Positions 1 to 12,212 of a stretch of DNA of 64,000 nt are shown in pieces. Position numbers and translations under genes: made by a program. The stretch is from Stomoxys calcitrans. Its lineage: Eukaryota > Arthropoda > Insecta > Diptera > Muscidae. Location of the stretch: NCBI RefSeq assembly GCF_963082655.1, contig NC_081552.1:66819465-66883464 (forward strand), given 5' to 3'. The notes beneath the pieces are model-generated. The model was not told where the DNA came from. It made no database searches and saw only the letters and a program-made list of their open reading frames with translations. The stretch's first letter is position 1, and each line of letters begins with the position of its first letter.

Positions 1-92
1 ATCGAACCTGGCATATTCTATACAACGATAACGAATCAACAGCTGGTGATAAAAGAGTGTTTTCGATAAATAAAAGTGATTTTCGTGTTTTT
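1..92. other. Unassigned flank, probably LINE 5' region
   Basis: No gene is visible. The stretch ends where a HINE copy begins. Because the sequence on the far side of that HINE (from 1591) runs into a LINE ORF1, these bases are probably the 5' untranslated part of the same LINE. That is inference only. Confidence 0.3.
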
Positions 93-1590
93 ATACCCTC
101 CACCATAAGATGGGGGGTATACTAATTTCGTCATTCTGTTTGTAACTACTCGAAATATTCGTCTGAGACCCCATAAAGTATATATATTCTTGATCGTCGT
201 GACATTTTATGTCGATCTAGCCATGTCCGTCCGTCTGTCCGTCCGTCCGTCCGTCCGTCCGTCCGTCTGTCTGTCGAAAGCACGCTAACTTCCGAAGGAG
301 TAAAGCTAGCCGCTTGAAATTTTGCACAAATACTTCTTATTAGTGTAGGTCGGTTGGTATTGTAAATGGGCCATATCGGTCCATGTTTTGATATAGCTGC
401 CATATAAACCGATCTTGGGTCTTGACTTCTTGAGCCTCTAGAGAGCGCATTTCTTATCCGATTGGGATGAAATTTTGCACGACGTGTTTCGTTGTGATAT
501 CTAACAACTGTGCCAAGTATGGTTCAAATCGGTCCATAACCTGATATAGCTGCCATATAAACCGATCTTGGGTCTTGACTTCTTGAGCCTCCAGCGTGCG
601 CAATTCTTATCCGATCACAATGAAATTTTGCACAACTTGTTTTGTTATGATATCCAACAACTGTGCCAAGTATGGTTGAAGTCGGTCCATAACCTGATAT
701 AGCTGCCATATAAACCGATCTGGGGTCTTGACTTCTTGAGCCTCTAGAGTGCGCAATTCTTATCCGATTGGGATGAAATTTTGCACGACGTGTTTTGTTA
801 TTATATCCAACAACTGTGCCAAGTATGGTTCAAATCGGTCCATAACCTGATATAGCTGCCATATACACCGATCTTGGGTCTTGACTTCTTGAGCCTCTAG
901 AGTGCGCAATTCTCATCCGATTGAAATGAAATTTTGCACGACGTTTTTCGTTATGATATCTAACAACTGTGCTAAGTATGGTTGAAATCGGTCCATAACC
1001 TGATATAGCTGTCATATAAACAGATCTGGGGATTTGACTTCTTGAGCTTCTAGAGGCCGCAACTCCTATCCGATTTGGCTGAAATTTTGAATGACGTATT
1101 TTATTTTTACTTTCAACAACTGTGTCAAATAAGGTTCAAATCGGTTCATAACCTGATATAGCTGCCATATAAACCTATTTGGGATCTTGACTTCTTGACC
1201 CCTAGAGGTCGCAATTATTATCCGATATGCCTGAAATTTTGTACGACGGATCCTCTCATGACCATCAACAAACGTGTTTATTATGGTCTGAATCGGTCTA
1301 TAGCCCGATACAGATCCCATATAAATCGCTCTCTCTATTTAACTTCGTGAGCCCCAATGGGCGCAATTCTTATACGAATTGGCTGAAATTTTACACAGGT
1401 CTCCAACATATAATTTAATTGTGGTCCGAACCGGACCATATCTTGATATCGTTTTAATAGCAGAGCAACTCTTTTCTTATATCCTTTTTTGCCTAAGAAG
1501 AGATGCCAGGAAAAGAACTCGACAAATGCGATCCATGGTGGAGGGTATATAAGATTCGGCCCGGCCGAACTTAGCACGCTTTTACTTGTT
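93..1590 (-). mobile_element. HINE type A (DINE-1/mini-me-like), full length
   Basis: Read on the minus strand it begins AACAAGTAAAAGCGTGC and has the palindrome TTCGGCCGGGCCGAA. It then has TATACCCTCCACCAT, about seven 153-bp units, (GGAC)n, the AT core, and a hairpin ending GGGTAT. Length is 1498 bp. It is nearly identical to the copies at 2578, 27438, 31816 and 42280. Open frames across the 153-bp units recur only because 153 is divisible by three. The family assignment rests on structure recalled for DINE-1, mini-me and Helentron elements. Confidence 0.85.
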
Positions 1591-1649
1591 TAACACTGAA
1601 CTTGTTTAAATACTTATCGCCTAATGATATGCTACACTTCTTTAAATAA

Positions 1650-2318
1650 ATGAGTGCAAAGCGACCGTTACTATCGACATCGCCAGAAACAACAGATAGC
1701 ACTCCGAAAAAGCGTAACCCTAACAACAATATGAATTCCAACGCAAAAGATGTGTTTTCTTGGAACAAATTGGGAGAAATGTTAGACGAGAAGCTGAAAG
1801 ATGTCGCAAAGAAAGAAGAATTGATCGAAATGAAAAATGAAATACGGAAATTGCAATAAGTAAACATAAAGCTAAAAGAGGAAATGAATAAGCTAATGAC
1901 TCGCCAGGAAACAATTGATAGAAGGTCACGTGCATCAAATGTTGTTGTTAGCGGCTTAACTTGCACGTCTTCTGTTCTTGCAAAAAAAGAGTTTATTAAA
2001 ATATGTACTGAAAACCTGAACGTGGATGTCGATGTGGTTACAACAGACTATACGTAAAGCGAGCAAAGCATCCGGTATAATATGCGAAAGCTAAAAAATG
2101 AGGTACTGAACAAAAGAAGCAACGTAAATGTACGATTAGCCGAGTTTTCTATTTATATCAATGAAAAGCGCTACAACTGGGCTCAGGGGAAAATTTCTGC
2201 TGTCTCGGAAAAAGATGCCACCTTTTCAAAGGACATTATTGGTGATTCTATGTTTGATATTATTTTTAGAGATAGTTACAATAAGGATAATGATACTTAT
2301 AAATCAGCCACTCAATAG
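1650..2318 (+). pseudogene. LINE ORF1 protein, broken
   Basis: The first frame opens MSAKRPLLSTSPETTDS, with a basic Ser/Pro/Asn-rich head. A charged helical stretch with Lys/Glu heptads follows, and an in-frame TAA lies at 1857-1859. The same frame then continues through a segment rich in Lys, Glu and Met (KLKEEMNKLMTRQETIDRR) and a VVVSGL strand, typical of LINE ORF1 coiled-coil and RNA-binding regions, before a stop at 2056-2058. A further frame at 2082-2318 contains RLAEFSIYINEKRYNW and likely forms the C-terminal part. In live elements ORF1 binds element RNA. The internal stop and the frame break mean this copy cannot make the full protein. Confidence 0.65.
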
Positions 2319-2337
2319 CAATTCGAATCGTGCCATT

Positions 2338-2577
2338 TACTTTCATACAACGTCTCTAACCTTCAAAAAGCACTTAATTATGGTAATTTCTTAACTTATA
2401 TAAATAAATTTGAAATATTTTTTCCTTTTGAAACCCACGTAGAAGCAAGTAAAATGTCATATTTTTCAACATTTTTTAGAGATTATTACTTTCATTGGAT
2501 CGAGGCGACAAGAGTACACAGATCTGGTCGTGCAAGTGGTGGGTGCCTTTACGGTTTTAAAAATGATGTTAAAAAAA
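2338..2577 (+). pseudogene. LINE ORF2 endonuclease, N-terminal part
   Basis: The frame reads SYNVSNL near the start and FETH about 25 residues later, matching the N-terminal strand and the metal-binding Glu (usually QETH) of EEP/APE-like endonucleases of LINEs. SGRASGGCLYGFKN follows. The frame is cut at 2578 by the HINE copy and resumes after 4107. This domain nicks target DNA for target-primed reverse transcription in functional elements. Confidence 0.75.
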
Positions 2578-4107
2578 AACAAGTAAAAGCGTGCTAAGTT
2601 CGGCCGGGCCGAATCTTATATACCCTCCACCATGGATCGCATTTGTCGAGTTCTTTTCCTGGCATCTCTTCTTAGGCAAAAAAGGATATAAGAAAAGAGT
2701 TGCTCTGCTATTAAAACGATATCAAGATATGGTCCGGTTCGGACCACAATTAAATTATATGTTGGAGACCTGTGTAAAATTTCAGCCAATTCGTATAAGA
2801 ATTGCGCCCATTGGGGCTCACGAAGTTAAATAGAGAGAGCGATTTATATGGGATCTGTATCGGGCTATAGACCGATTCAGACCATAATAAACACGTTTGT
2901 TGATGGTCATGAGAGGATCCGTCGTACAAAATTTCAGGCATATCGGATAATAATTGCGACCTCTAGGGGTCAAGAAGTCAAGATCCCAAATAGGTTTATA
3001 TGGCAGCTATATCAGGTTATGAACCGATTTGAACCTTATTTGACACAGTTGTTGAAAGTAAAAATAAAATACGTCATTCAAAATTTCAGCCAAATCGGAT
3101 AGGAGTTGCGGCCTCTAGAAGCTCAAGAAGTCAAATCCCCAGATCTGTTTATATGACAGCTATATCAGGTTATGGACCGATTTCAACCATACTTAGCACA
3201 GTTGTTAGATATCATAACGAAAAACGTCGTGCAAAATTTCATTTCAATCGGATGAGAATTGCGCACTCTAGAGGCTCAAGAAGTCAAGACCCAAGATCGG
3301 TGTATATGGCAGCTATATCAGGTTATGGACCGATTTGAACCATACTTGGCACAGTTGTTGGATATAATAACAAAACACGTCGTGCAAAATTTCATCCCAA
3401 TCGGATAAGAATTGCGCACTCTAGAGGCTCAAGAAGTCAAGACCCCAGATCGGTTTATATGGCAGCTATATCAGGTTATGGACCGACTTCAACCATACTT
3501 GGCACAGTTGTTGGATATCATAACAAAACAAGTTGTGCAAAATTTCATTGTGATCGGATAAGAATTGCGCACGCTGGAGGCTCAAGAAGTCAAGACCCAA
3601 GATCGGTTTATATGGCAGCTATATCAGGTTATGGACCGATTTGAACCATACTTGGCACAGTTGTTAGATATCACAACGAAACACGTCGTGCAAAATTTCA
3701 TCCCAATCGGATAAGAAATGCGCACTCTAGAGGCTCAAGAAGTCAAGACCCAAGATCGGTTTATATGGCAGCTATATCAAAACATGGACCGATATGGCCC
3801 ATTTACAATACCAACCGACCTACACTAATAAGAAGTATTTGTGCAAAATTTCAAGCGGCTAGCTTTACTCCTTCGGAAGTTAGCGTGCTTTCGACAGACA
3901 GACGGACGGACGGACGGACGGACGGACGGACGGACGGACGGACGGACGGACGGACGGACGGACAGACGGACGGACATGGCTAGATCGACATAAAATGTCA
4001 CGACGATCAAGAATATATATACTTTATGGGGTCTCAGACGAATATTTCGAGTAGTTACAAACAGAATGACGAAATTAGTATACCCCCCATCTTATGGTGG
4101 AGGGTAT
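2578..4107 (+). mobile_element. HINE type A, full length, inside LINE endonuclease
   Basis: It starts AACAAGTAAAAGCGTGC and ends in the hairpin GGGTAT. It is the longest of the five near-identical copies (1530 bp) because it carries the longest (GGAC)n tract, near 3900-3975. Its sequence is almost the exact reverse complement of 93-1590. The LINE endonuclease continues on both sides, so the insertion post-dates the LINE. Confidence 0.9.
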
Positions 4108-4636
4108 AATTAAAGCGTTCATTACGATTAATAATGTGACTGTTCTGTCTACCAACGTCAATGGGTGTGTTTTCTATTTGATTCCATCGTATTTAAATTG
4201 CACAAAATGGAAAACAGAAGCAGAATGTTTTGAAACATTTCTAAAGGAGCTCAATCCTGAAAATTTCTGTATAATGGGTGACTTAAACGCAAGAATAGGG
4301 GAAGGACAGTTGATAGAAAACAGATTTTTTGAATATTTTGAATATATAAGTGGTTACCGTAGATCCAAAGATAAAACTGTGAACACAAATGGCAGAAAGA
4401 TGTTGCAAATTATTGAAGATATAGCTGGTATTGTTTTGAATAGTAGAACAATAGGTGATACAGAAGGAGACTATAGCTTTTGTGGAGTAATTGGTAGCTC
4501 TGTAATAGACTACTATATATGTTCCTTCAACTTTTTGAGATATGTTGCAAATTTGAGTGTGGATGTGAAAATTTTCTCTGACCATATGCCTTTAAGCTTG
4601 GAAATCAAGATACCTAATCGATTGATAACGATATAA
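4108..4636 (+). pseudogene. LINE ORF2 endonuclease, C-terminal part
   Basis: It contains FCIMGDLNARIG, the GDxN catalytic motif of EEP nucleases, then SVIDYYICS and FSDHMPL, the SDH catalytic His motif. Spacing is as expected for a LINE endonuclease. The N-terminal half lies before the HINE copy at 2578-4107. Downstream to about 5157 the linker to the reverse transcriptase can be followed with a few stops (basic, Lys-rich, KEWWALSNSLR). The catalytic motifs survive although the element as a whole is inactive. Confidence 0.8.
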
Positions 4637-5157
4637 AGAACATACAGAAACTACATTGGAAAGACAAGTTTAAGTTTCAATACATACATAACCTCTCAGC
4701 ACTGTCCAACAATTCATATTTTTCTACGAACTTACCAGCATACACCATGATTGACTCAATCATATCTAACATACGACAATCGAACGTGGTTAGCAACAGT
4801 AAATCAGTTTTTGAGCCGAGACAGAAATGGTTCGATTGGGGTTGTTTTCGATTGCGGGCGAATATGATGAAAAATTGAAGGAAATACAAAAGTTCTCACA
4901 CTCATGCTAATCGAAAACGTAATTTTTTATCTAGGGCTAAATTTCGGTCTTTATGCTATAAAAAGAAACACGAGTATTATAAGAACAATCTAAAGAAACT
5001 GGACTCTATAAATTGCAGTAAAGAATGGTGGGCGCTGTCCAATTCGTTAAGAATCTCTTCTGGCTCCCATAGGGGAAACCTTAATGCAGAACAGTTCTGA
5101 TGCCACTTTGAACAGATTTTACAAACAACTGATGAAGATCAGGATATAAGCTGGTGT

Positions 5158-5989
5158 ATGCCATTTTTCATAGAACCCTTCCTGGACTCGCCTATAGAAT
5201 TTGTCGAATTGCTCGATGTTATTAAAAAGCTGCAAACAAACAAGTCCCCAGGGCAAGATGGCATACCTTATGAATATTATAAATATGCTCCCCATAATTT
5301 TCTGAGGGATGTCCTCTTCATCTTTAATAAAATTTTTTTACACGAGGATATACCGAAATCTATTACACAATCAATATTGATTCCCCTTTTAAAAAAAGGC
5401 GATCCTAATATTGCTTCGAACTATAGAGGATTATCTCTTATGGATACAATTTCGAAAATTTTCAACTCTATTTTACTGAATCGTATTACAAGTTGGCTGG
5501 AACGTGAAACCATTCTTAATGAATTTCAGGGTGGTTTCAGAAAGGAATATTCAACAGTTGACAACATTTTTAACCTTGTGAATACGGTATATATAAATAT
5601 GAATAATAATAAACCCACGTATAGCTTTTTTGTTGATTTTTCAACGGCTTTTGACTTGATCCTTAGAAACAGCCTTTTTTTACAAATTGTCAAGCATGGG
5701 TTTGTCTACGAAAATTATCAGAATATTGCAAGGTCTGTATGAGGATACGACTACTAAGGTATGGGACGTTTACGGTTTTTCGAAATCCTTTAGAGTAAAT
5801 TCGGGTGTGAAACAGGGATGTATTTTAAGTCCGACACTTTTTTCAGTATACATCTACGATTTGATCAATGAATTACCGGGCGGAGTCAGTGTCGCAGGTT
5901 GTAATATCAAAGTATTACTTTACGCATATGACATAGTAATTCTGTCTGATTCACCCACCGGTTTACAAGAAATGATAAACGCTCTGTAA
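5158..5989 (+). pseudogene. LINE reverse transcriptase, frameshifted
   Basis: RT block motifs are visible in order: NKSPGQDGIPYEYYK, IPLLKKGDP followed by NYRGLSLMDTISKIF, the finger region with FQGGFRKEYSTVDNIF, and FFVDFSTAFDLI (first catalytic Asp, block A). A frameshift near 5690-5740 moves to a second frame with GLSTKIIRILQGLYED and SGVKQGCILSPTLFSVYI. The catalytic YADD box then reads YAYD at about 5920-5931, so the third motif residue is lost. RT copies element RNA into DNA in live elements. Both the frameshift and the active-site change make this copy non-functional. Confidence 0.85.
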
Positions 5990-6199
5990 GGGTATTGTAC
6001 TAAATGACGTTTAAAGGTCAACTTATTAAAATCGAAAATACTTGTTTTTCGTAAAGGTAGTCGAATAAGAACGAATCTTAGATGGCATTATAAAAATAAA
6101 GAAATTGAGATTGTAAACCGATACACTTACCTTAGGGTTGAACTAGCTTACAACTTATCATTCAACGCTCACTTACAGACAAAACTTGTATCTTCCAAG

Positions 6200-6592
6200 A
6201 TGGCTATAAATTCGATATGGTCGAAGTATTTGGCCCACCCTAAGATATCAAAGACTAATAAACTGAAAATTTTGACAGCATGCTCTAGATCGATAATGTT
6301 TTATGCATCACAAATTTGGGGCTTTCAGAAATATGAATGTGTTGAGAAACTATTAAGGTTTTTTATTAAGAAAATGTTATATCTTCCAAATAATACGCCA
6401 AACTATATGGTCTACTTAGAAACTGGTCTATCCTCTTTATATATGTCTACGTTAAAAAATCATTTTTGTTATATCAACAGAGTTCTGCGTTTAAGGTCAC
6501 ACAGGTTGCCACGGATACTAGCAGAAAAAGTTATAGAATTGAATATATATTGGGCAAAGGAATGGTCTAATATATGCCACAGGATACAATAA
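6200..6592 (+). pseudogene. LINE ORF2 C-terminal region
   Basis: The frame MAINSIWSKYLAHPKISKT and onward, containing IMFYASQIWGFQKYE, resembles the thumb and connection region downstream of LINE RTs (commonly YGAEVWG or a similar motif). It follows the RT with a frame change near 5990-6200. The protein would continue after the HINE insertion at 6653-8601. No catalytic role is claimed. Confidence 0.65.
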
Positions 6593-6652
6593 TCTCCCCC
6601 TGATAATAATGTCCCCCTTTGTTCTTATTGGAAGGAGATTATTGACATTTTT

Positions 6653-8601
6653 ATACCCTCCACCATAAGATGGGGGGTATACTAATTTCGTCATTCTGTT
6701 TGTAACTACTCGAAATATTAGTCTGAGACCCCATAAAGTATATATATTCTTGATCGTCGCGACATTTTATGTCGATCTAGCCATGTCCGTCCGTCTGTCC
6801 GTCCGTCCGTCCGTCCGTCTGTCTGTCGAAAGCACGCTAACTTCCGAAGGAGTAAAGCTAGCCGCTTGAAATTTTGCACAAATACTTCTTATTAGTGTAG
6901 GTCGGTTGGTATTGCAAATGGGCCATATCGGTCCATGTTTTGATATAGCTGCCATATAAACCGATCTTGGGTCTTATTTTCTTGAGCCTCTAGAGTGCGC
7001 AATTCTTATCCGATTGGAATGAAATTTTGCACGACGTGTTTTGTTATGATATTCAACAACTTTGCCAAGTATGGTTCAAATCGGTCCATAACCTGATATA
7101 GCTGCCATATAAACCGAGCTTGGGTCTTGACTTCTTGAGCCTCTAGAGTGCGCAATTCTTATCCGATTGGAATGAAATTTTGCACGACGTGTTTCGTTAT
7201 TATATCCAACAACTGTGCCAAGTATGGTACAAATCGGTTCATTACCTGATATAGCTGCAATATAAACCGATCTTGGGTCTTGACTTCTTGAGCCTCTAGA
7301 GTGCGCAATTCTTATCCGATTGGAATGAAATTTTGCACGACGTGTTTTGTTATGATATCCAACAACTGTGCCAAGTATGTTTCAAATCGGTCCATAACTT
7401 GATATAGCTCCCATATAAACCGATCTTGGGTCTTGACTTCTTGAGCCTCTAGAGTGCGCAATTCTTATCCGATTGGAATGAAATTTTGTACGACGTGTTT
7501 TGTTATGATATCCAACAACTGTGCCAAGTATGGTCCAAATAGGTTCATAACCTGATATAGCTGCCATATCAACCGATCTTGGGTCTTGACTTCTTGAGCC
7601 TCTAGAGTGCGCAATTCTTATCCGATTGGAATGAAATTTTGCACGACGTGTTTTGTTATGATATCCAACAACTGTGCCAAGTATGTTTCAAATCGGTCCA
7701 TAACTTGATATAGCTCCCATATAAACCGATCTGGGATCTTGACTTCTTGAGCCTCTAGAGGGCACAATTCTTATCCGATTTGAATGAATTTTTGCACGAA
7801 GTATTTCGTTATGATATCCAACAACTGTGCCAAGTATGGTTGAAATCGGTCCATAACCTGATATAGCTGCCATATAAACCGATCTGAGGTCTTGACTTCT
7901 TGAGCCTCTAGAGGGCGCAATTCTTATCCGAATGGAATGGAATTTCGCACGACGTGTTTTGTTAAGATACCCAACTACTGTGCCAAGTATGGTTTAAATC
8001 GGTCCATAACCTGATATAGCTGCCATATAAACCGATCTTGGGTCTTGACTTCTTGAGCCTCTAGAGGGCACAATTCTTATCCGATTTGAATGAATTTTTG
8101 CACGAAGTATTTCGTTATGATATCCAACAACTGTGCCAAGTATGGTTGAAATCGGTCCATAACCTGATATAGCTGCCATATAAACCGATCTGAGATCTTG
8201 ACTTCTTGACCCCTAGAGGTCGCAATTATTATCCGATATGCCCGAAATTTTGTACGACGGATCCTCCCATGACCATCAACAAACGTGTTTATTATGGGCT
8301 GAATCGGTCTCTAGCCCGATACAGATCCCATATAAATCGTTCTCCCTATTTTACTTCGCGAGACCCAATGGGCGCAATTCTTATACGAATTGACAGAAAT
8401 TTTACACAGGTCTCCAACATATAATTTAATTGTGGTCCGAACCGGACCATATCTTGATATCGTTTTAATAGCAGAGCAACTCTTTTCTTATATCCTTTTT
8501 TGCCTAAGAAGAGATGCCGGGAAAAGAACTCGACAAATGCGATCCATGGTGGAGGGTATATAAGATTCGGCCCGGCCGAACTTAGCACGCTTTTACTTGT
8601 T
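6653..8601 (-). mobile_element. HINE type A, long copy in LINE ORF2
   Basis: Length is 1949 bp, with about ten 153-bp units, more than the five young copies. It has the same ends (GGGTAT hairpin at the left, palindrome and ACTTGTT at the right). The 306-bp spacing of repeated frames (7382, 7688, 7994) equals two units. More substitutions than in the young group suggest an older insertion. Confidence 0.85.
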
Positions 8602-9197
8602 TAAATACTCAAGAGCTTAATGATTTTTGTAGCAGCGCCAATAACTCGCAATTCCATGATCTCTATTCTTGTCTCTAATACAATAAAATACCATCTTGTA
8701 CAAAAGATCTATCTTCACATGCAACCGGCTTGATTTTAAAAACTAGAGGTTTGCTTGATTTAAATGCCAGAATTTTTACTGGAAGTAATAATCCAAATAA
8801 TTTTTGTACAATTTGCAATTTAAACCAACCGGAAAACACATACATATCACATTATTGGGGCTTGCCCAATTTTCGCCGATTACAGAAACCTATTTTTTGG
8901 TAAAAGTATTCTTGAAGAGAGTGAAGTTATTGATATACTAAATGGGGCGAATTTTCTGTCATTATATAAATATATTATTTCAAGTTGTAAATATAGAAAA
9001 TTAATACTGAATGAATATAATATCTAATCACATTTGAATTTTTTATTGTGTAAATATATACTAGTATTGAAAAAATGGCTAACAGCACTGTTGCTATGCC
9101 AAACATAGATGTAAAATAAGTTATATAAAACTTATGAAGGAATTGATATAAGCAATATGTAAATTCATCTATTAATAAAATAAAAAAATAAAAAAAA
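8602..9197 (+). mobile_element. LINE 3' end: Cys/His tail, UTR and A-rich end
   Basis: Frames here read LNARIFTGSNN, then CTICNLNQPENTYISHYWG, matching the C-x2-C-x-H zinc-like tail found at the C-terminus of many LINE ORF2 proteins. Stops follow, then an AT-rich 3' region. The run AAATAAAATAAAAAAATAAA up to 9197 is the probable 3' tail. A HINE begins directly in this A-run. Confidence 0.65.
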
Positions 9198-10677
9198 AAC
9201 AAATAAAAGCGTGCTAAGTTCGGCCGGGCCGAATCTTATATACCCTCCACCATGGATCGCATTTGTCGAGTTCTTTTCGCGGCATCTCTTCTTAGGCAAA
9301 AAAAAGGTTATAAGAAAAGATTTGCTCTGCTATTAGAGCGATATTAAGATATGGTCCGGTTTGGACCACAATTAAATTATATTTATGTTGGAGACCTGTG
9401 TAAAATGTCAGCCAATTCGAATAAGAATTGCGCTCTTTGTGGGCTCAAGAAGTGAAATAGAGAGATGGATTTTTATGGGAGCTGTATCGGGCTATAGACC
9501 GATTAAGACCATAATAAACACGTATGTTAATGGTCATGAGAGAATCCGTCGTACAAAATTTCAGGCAATTCGGATAATAATTGCGACCTCTAGAGGCTCA
9601 AGAAGTCAAGATCCCAGATCGGTTTATATGGCAGCTAAATCAGGTTATGAACCGACTTGTACTTTATTTGACATAGTTGTTGAAAAAAACAATAAAAAAC
9701 GTCTTGCGAAATTTCAGCCAAATCGGATAGGAATTGCGCCCTTTAGAAGCCCAAGAAGTCAAGTCCCCAGATCTGTTTATATGACAGCTATATCAGGTTA
9801 TGAACCATATTTGGCACAGTTGTTGGATATCATAACAAAATACTACGTGAGAAAATTCATTCAAATTGGATAAGAATTGCGCCCTCTAGAGGCTCAAGAA
9901 GTCAAGACCCCAGATCGGTTTATATGACAGCTATATAAGGTTATGAACCGATTTGAACCATACCTGGCACAGTTGTTGGATATCATAACAAAACACGTCG
10001 TGCAAAATTTCATTCCAATCGGATAAGAATTGCGCACTCTAGAGGTTCAAGAAGTCAAGACCCCAGATGGGTTTATATGGCAGCTATATCAGGTTATGGA
10101 CAGATTTGAACCATACTTGGCACAATTGTTGGATATAATAACGAAACACGTCGTGTAAAATTTCATTCCAATCGGATAAGAATTGCGCACTCTAGAGGCT
10201 CAAGAAGTAAAGACCCAAGATCGGTTTTAATGGCAGCTATATCAGGTTATAAACCGATTTGAACCATACTTGGCACAGTTGTTAAATATCATAACAAAAC
10301 ACGTCGTGCAAAATTTCATCCCAATCGGATAAGAATTGCGCACTCTAGAGGCTCAAGAAGTCAAGACCCAAGATCGGTTTATATGGCAGCTATATCAAAA
10401 CATGGACCGATATGGCCCATTTACAATACCAACCGACCTACACTAATAAAAAGTATTTGTGCAAAATTTCAAGCGGCTAGCTTTACTCCTTCGGAAGTTA
10501 GCGTGCTTTCGACAGACAGACGGACGGACGGACAGACGGACGGACATGGCTAGATCGACATAAAATTTCACGACAATCAAGAATATATATACTTTATAGG
10601 GTCTCAGACGAATATTTCGAGTAGTTAAAATCAGAATGACAAAATTAGTATACCCCCTATCTTATGGTGGAGGGTAT
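9198..10677 (+). mobile_element. HINE type A, complete
   Basis: It starts AACAAATAAAAGCGTGC (one change from consensus) in the LINE A-tail and ends GGGTAT. It has about seven 153-bp units and a short (GGAC)n near 10515-10545. A 162-residue open frame at 9385-9873 spans three units and is a frame-preserving repeat artefact. Confidence 0.85.
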
Positions 10678-11870
10678 AAAAAAGGATATAGAAAAGATTT
10701 GCTCTGCTATTAGAGCGATATCAAGATATGGTCTGGTTTGGACCACAATCAAATTATATGTTGGAGACCTGTGTAAAATGTCATCCAAGTCGAATAAGAT
10801 TTGCGCCCTTTGGGGGCTCAAGAAGTAAAATAGAGAGATCGATTTATATGGGAGCTGTATCGGCCTATAGACCGATTCAGACCATAATAAACACGTATGT
10901 TAATGGTCATGAGAGAATCCGTCGTACAAAACTTCAGGCAAATCGGATAATAATTGCGACCTCTAGAGGCTCAAGAAATCAAGATCCCAGATCGGTTTAT
11001 ATGGCAGCTATATCAGGTTATGAACCGACTTGTGCTTTATTTGACATAGTTGTTGAAAGTAACAATAAAAAACGTCTTGCGAAATTTCAGCCAAATCGGA
11101 TAGAAATTGCGCCCTCTAGAAGCTCAAGAAGTCAAGACCCAAGATCGGTTTATATGGCAGCTATATCAGGTTATGAACCGATTAAAACCATACTTGGCAC
11201 AATTGTTGGATATCATACCAAAACACGTCGTGCAAAATTTCATTCAAATCGAATAAGAATTGCGCACTCTAGAGGCTCAAGAAGTCAAGACTCTAGATCG
11301 GTTTATATGGCAGCTATATCAGGTTATGGACCGATTTGAACCCTAATTGACACAGTTGTTGAAACTAATAATAAAATACGTCTTGCGAAATTTCTGCCAT
11401 ATCGGATAGGAATTGCGGCCTCTAGAAGCTCAAGTAGTCAAGTCCCCAGATCTGTTTATATGACAGCTATATCAGGTTATAAACCGATTTGGACCATACT
11501 TGGCGCAGTTGTTGGATATCATAACAAAACACGCCGTGCGAAATTTCATTCCAATCGGATAGGAATTGCGCACTCTAGAGGCTCAAGAGGTCAAGACCCA
11601 AGATCGGTTTATATGGCAGCTATATCAAAACATGGACCGATATGGCCCATTTACAATACCAACCGACCTACACTAATAAGAAGTATTTGTGTAAAATTTC
11701 AAGCGGCTAGGTCTATTCCTTCGGAAGTTAGCGTGCTTTCGACAGACAAACGGACATGGCTAGATCGACATAAAATTTCGCCACGATCAAGAATATATAT
11801 ACAAACAGAATGACAAAATTAGTATACCCCCCATCCTATGGTGGAGTATACCCCCCATCCTATGGTGGAG
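10678..11870 (+). mobile_element. HINE type A, 5'-truncated, directly behind previous copy
   Basis: It begins AAAAAAGGATATAGAAAAG, corresponding to about 110 bp inside the element, immediately after the previous copy's GGGTAT. Its 3' end lacks most of the (GGAC)n and the core. The terminal hairpin CCCCCCATCCTATGGTGGAG is present twice in tandem (11821-11870). The head-to-tail arrangement is what tandem rolling-circle insertion would leave. Confidence 0.8.
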
Positions 11871-12050
11871 CCAGATGCCAATCCGATGAACTTTTCTATT
11901 TGGGCCATTTATTAAAGCAATGTAAGAACTACAAAATATACCAGTATGGATGCGCCAAAGAAAACCATTGTATGGGAATGGGCCAAAACACCGGCAGATA
12001 ACATTCCTCAGAGCATAAGTCAAAGTAAAAGTTGGTCATATCGAGTAAAA
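11871..12050 (+). repeat. 180-bp cysteine-rich module, copy 1
   Basis: It matches 27253-27437 at roughly 95 percent by eye. One frame reads RCQSDELFYLGHLLKQCKNY and continues with Cys/His residues to a TAA after NTGR. In the second copy the spacing is C-x3-C-x5-H-C, suggesting a former zinc-binding peptide. I do not recognise the family. It abuts a HINE hairpin here. Confidence 0.5.
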
Positions 12051-12212
12051 GTAAATAGATTTAGATTACTTCCACACTTCGTTTCAGCTACACCGTACAA
12101 ATAATCTAATAATTTGGTTTGAATGCTTAAAAAATGTTTGCGAAATTAAAATCGAATTCTTAGAGTGATAAGATAAAATGGAAATCCCCTTTCATTGTAG
12201 CAAACAAAAAAA
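12051..12212. other. AT-rich spacer, nothing recognised
   Basis: Low-complexity AT-rich sequence between the cysteine-rich module and a Helitron end. I see no open frame or repeat signature. Confidence 0.4.

Larger units (their letters stand above)
1591..9197 (+). mobile_element. Non-LTR retrotransposon (LINE), interrupted
   Basis: Unique DNA between three HINE copies encodes, in order, an ORF1-like coiled coil, an EEP endonuclease, a reverse transcriptase and a C-terminal Cys/His region. It ends in an A-rich tail (9181-9197). Removing the insertions at 2578-4107 and 6653-8601 leaves about 4.1 kb, normal for an insect LINE. Stops, frameshifts and a catalytic-site change show it is dead. I do not assign a clade. 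Confidence 0.85.

Noticed and set aside
3900..3980. (GGAC)n as a possible regulatory or G-quadruplex element
   Set aside because: It is the standard microsatellite of mini-me/DINE-like elements, and its runs of two G are short; no separate function is supported.
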